Shown: positions 5,746 to 6,343 of the stretch, piece by piece
Layout: each line of letters begins with the position of its first letter
Position numbering within the stretch: the stretch's first letter is position 1
DNA from: B16-G9 sp964400655
GTDB taxonomy: Bacteria; Bacteroidota; Bacteroidia; Bacteroidales; F082
Assembly: GCA_964400655.1 (NCBI GenBank)
Contig: CAYNVN010000143.1
Location: forward strand, 1-6,343
Direction: 5' to 3'
DNA: 6,343 nt
Translations under genes and position numbers: made by a program
The notes under the pieces: generated by a model
The model's database searches: none
What the model saw: the letters and a program-made list of their open reading frames with translations, nothing else
What the model was told of the DNA's origin: nothing

Positions 5746-6343
5746 TTAATGTGCCTCCAGCCAGTTCTCCCCGGTATTCATATCCACCACCAACGGAACA
5801 TCCAGTGTGATGGCGTTGAGCATTTTGTCTTTTACAATGGCTTTTAGCTGTTCCACTTCATCACGATGTGCATCAAACACCAGCTCATCATGTACCTGAA
5901 GAATCATTTTGCTGCGCAGATTTTGTTTGCGCATTTGGTTGAACACATTAATCATGGCTACCTTAATCATGTCAGCCGACGAACCCTGAATAGGTGCGTT
6001 AATGGCGTTTCGCTCGGCATAACCCCTTACTACACTGTTGGCGGAGTTGATGTCGGGCAAATAGCGGCGGCGGCCCAAAATGGTTTCCACGTAACCGTGT
6101 TCGCGTGCAAACTGAATGGATTTTTCCATGTACGCTTTCACACCCGGATATTGCTCAAAATAATTATTAATGATGTCGGCAGCCTCTTTGCGCGGAATGC
6201 CAAGCCTCTCGGATAATCCGAAAGCAGAAATTCCGTAAATAATGCCGAAGTTGACCATTTTGGCGTTGCGGCGCATCTCTTTGGTTACCCTATCGGGAGC
6301 AAGGCCGTAAACTTTTGACGCAGTGGCTGTATGGATATCCATT
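5746..6343 (-). CDS. polA: DNA polymerase I, C-terminal part of polymerase domain (5' end outside window)
   Basis: This is the last 199 residues or so of DNA polymerase I, which fills gaps and replaces Okazaki RNA primers. The frame is open through the right edge, and the first Met visible (6342) is internal: it aligns with the DIHxATA segment of E. coli Pol I. The O helix (motif B) is at about 24-37 of the visible part, RRNAKMVNFGIIYG, with the Arg and Lys that bind the incoming dNTP. Phe32 occupies the position of E. coli F762, so the enzyme should discriminate against dideoxynucleotides. Motif C, QVHDELVFD, holds the catalytic Asp near residue 151, and the chain ends in the family's GENW-x2-AH. 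The first catalytic Asp (motif A), any 3'-5' exonuclease and the 5' nuclease lie outside the window. It is convergent with rlmB, with 17 bases between the stop codons. Confidence 0.97.
   Translation of the reverse strand, partial: MDIHTATASKVYGLAPDRVTKEMRRNAKMVNFGIIYGISAFGLSERLGIPRKEAADIINNYFEQYPGVKAYMEKSIQFAREHGYVETILGRRRYLPDINSANSVVRGYAERNAINAPIQGSSADMIKVAMINVFNQMRKQNLRSKMILQVHDELVFDAHRDEVEQLKAIVKDKMLNAITLDVPLVVDMNTGENWLEAH

Noticed and set aside
5866..6216. Plus-strand open frame of 116 codons
   Set aside because: It is antisense to polA across motifs B and C, which are plainly conserved in the other frame.
1..6343. Mobile element, defence system, CRISPR array, tRNA or other novel multi-gene system
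   Set aside because: I found no transposase, integrase, direct-repeat array, tRNA-like cloverleaf or unexplained gene cluster; the genes are intact or cut only by the window edges, and the content is housekeeping and sensory.

Overview
The window looks like ordinary chromosomal DNA from a member of the Bacteroidota. The evidence is a DUF3078 outer-membrane-type protein, AT-rich intergenic DNA, near absence of Shine-Dalgarno sequences, and TAnnTTTG-like -7 boxes upstream of genes. A marine or sediment Bacteroidales/Marinilabiliales-type organism would fit, but I cannot place it more finely from sequence alone. There are six protein-coding genes, two of them cut by the window edges. I see no tRNA, rRNA, CRISPR array, insertion sequence or phage gene, and no gene-free stretch longer than about 160 bases.

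Left part, all on the minus strand (read right to left): a DUF3078 protein (3347-2445), then, 9 bases later, a small YfcE/MJ0936-type metallophosphoesterase (2435-1941), then, after about 100 bases carrying a candidate promoter, a large multi-PAS signalling protein (1832 to beyond base 1). The last gene has no stop codon in the window. It starts with what reads as a degenerate response-regulator receiver domain, followed by four PAS domains, the first with a Cys-x10-Cys-x2-Cys-Pro motif. Its output domain lies outside the window.

Right part: a 159-base divergent promoter region separates the DUF3078 gene from a plus-strand pair, rmuC (3507-4967) and rlmB (4967-5728). Their stop and start codons overlap in TAATG, so they are almost certainly co-transcribed. 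Convergent to them, 17 bases beyond the rlmB stop, is the 3' end of polA (5746 to beyond the right edge), carrying the last 199 residues or so of the DNA polymerase I polymerase domain.

Functionally this is a housekeeping neighbourhood (DNA replication/repair, a DNA-recombination factor, 23S rRNA methylation) next to an envelope protein of unknown role and a sensory protein. I did not find a new multi-gene system. The items most worth a second look are the receiver-like N-terminus and the cysteine-bearing PAS domain of the sensor gene, and several small inverted repeats at gene boundaries.
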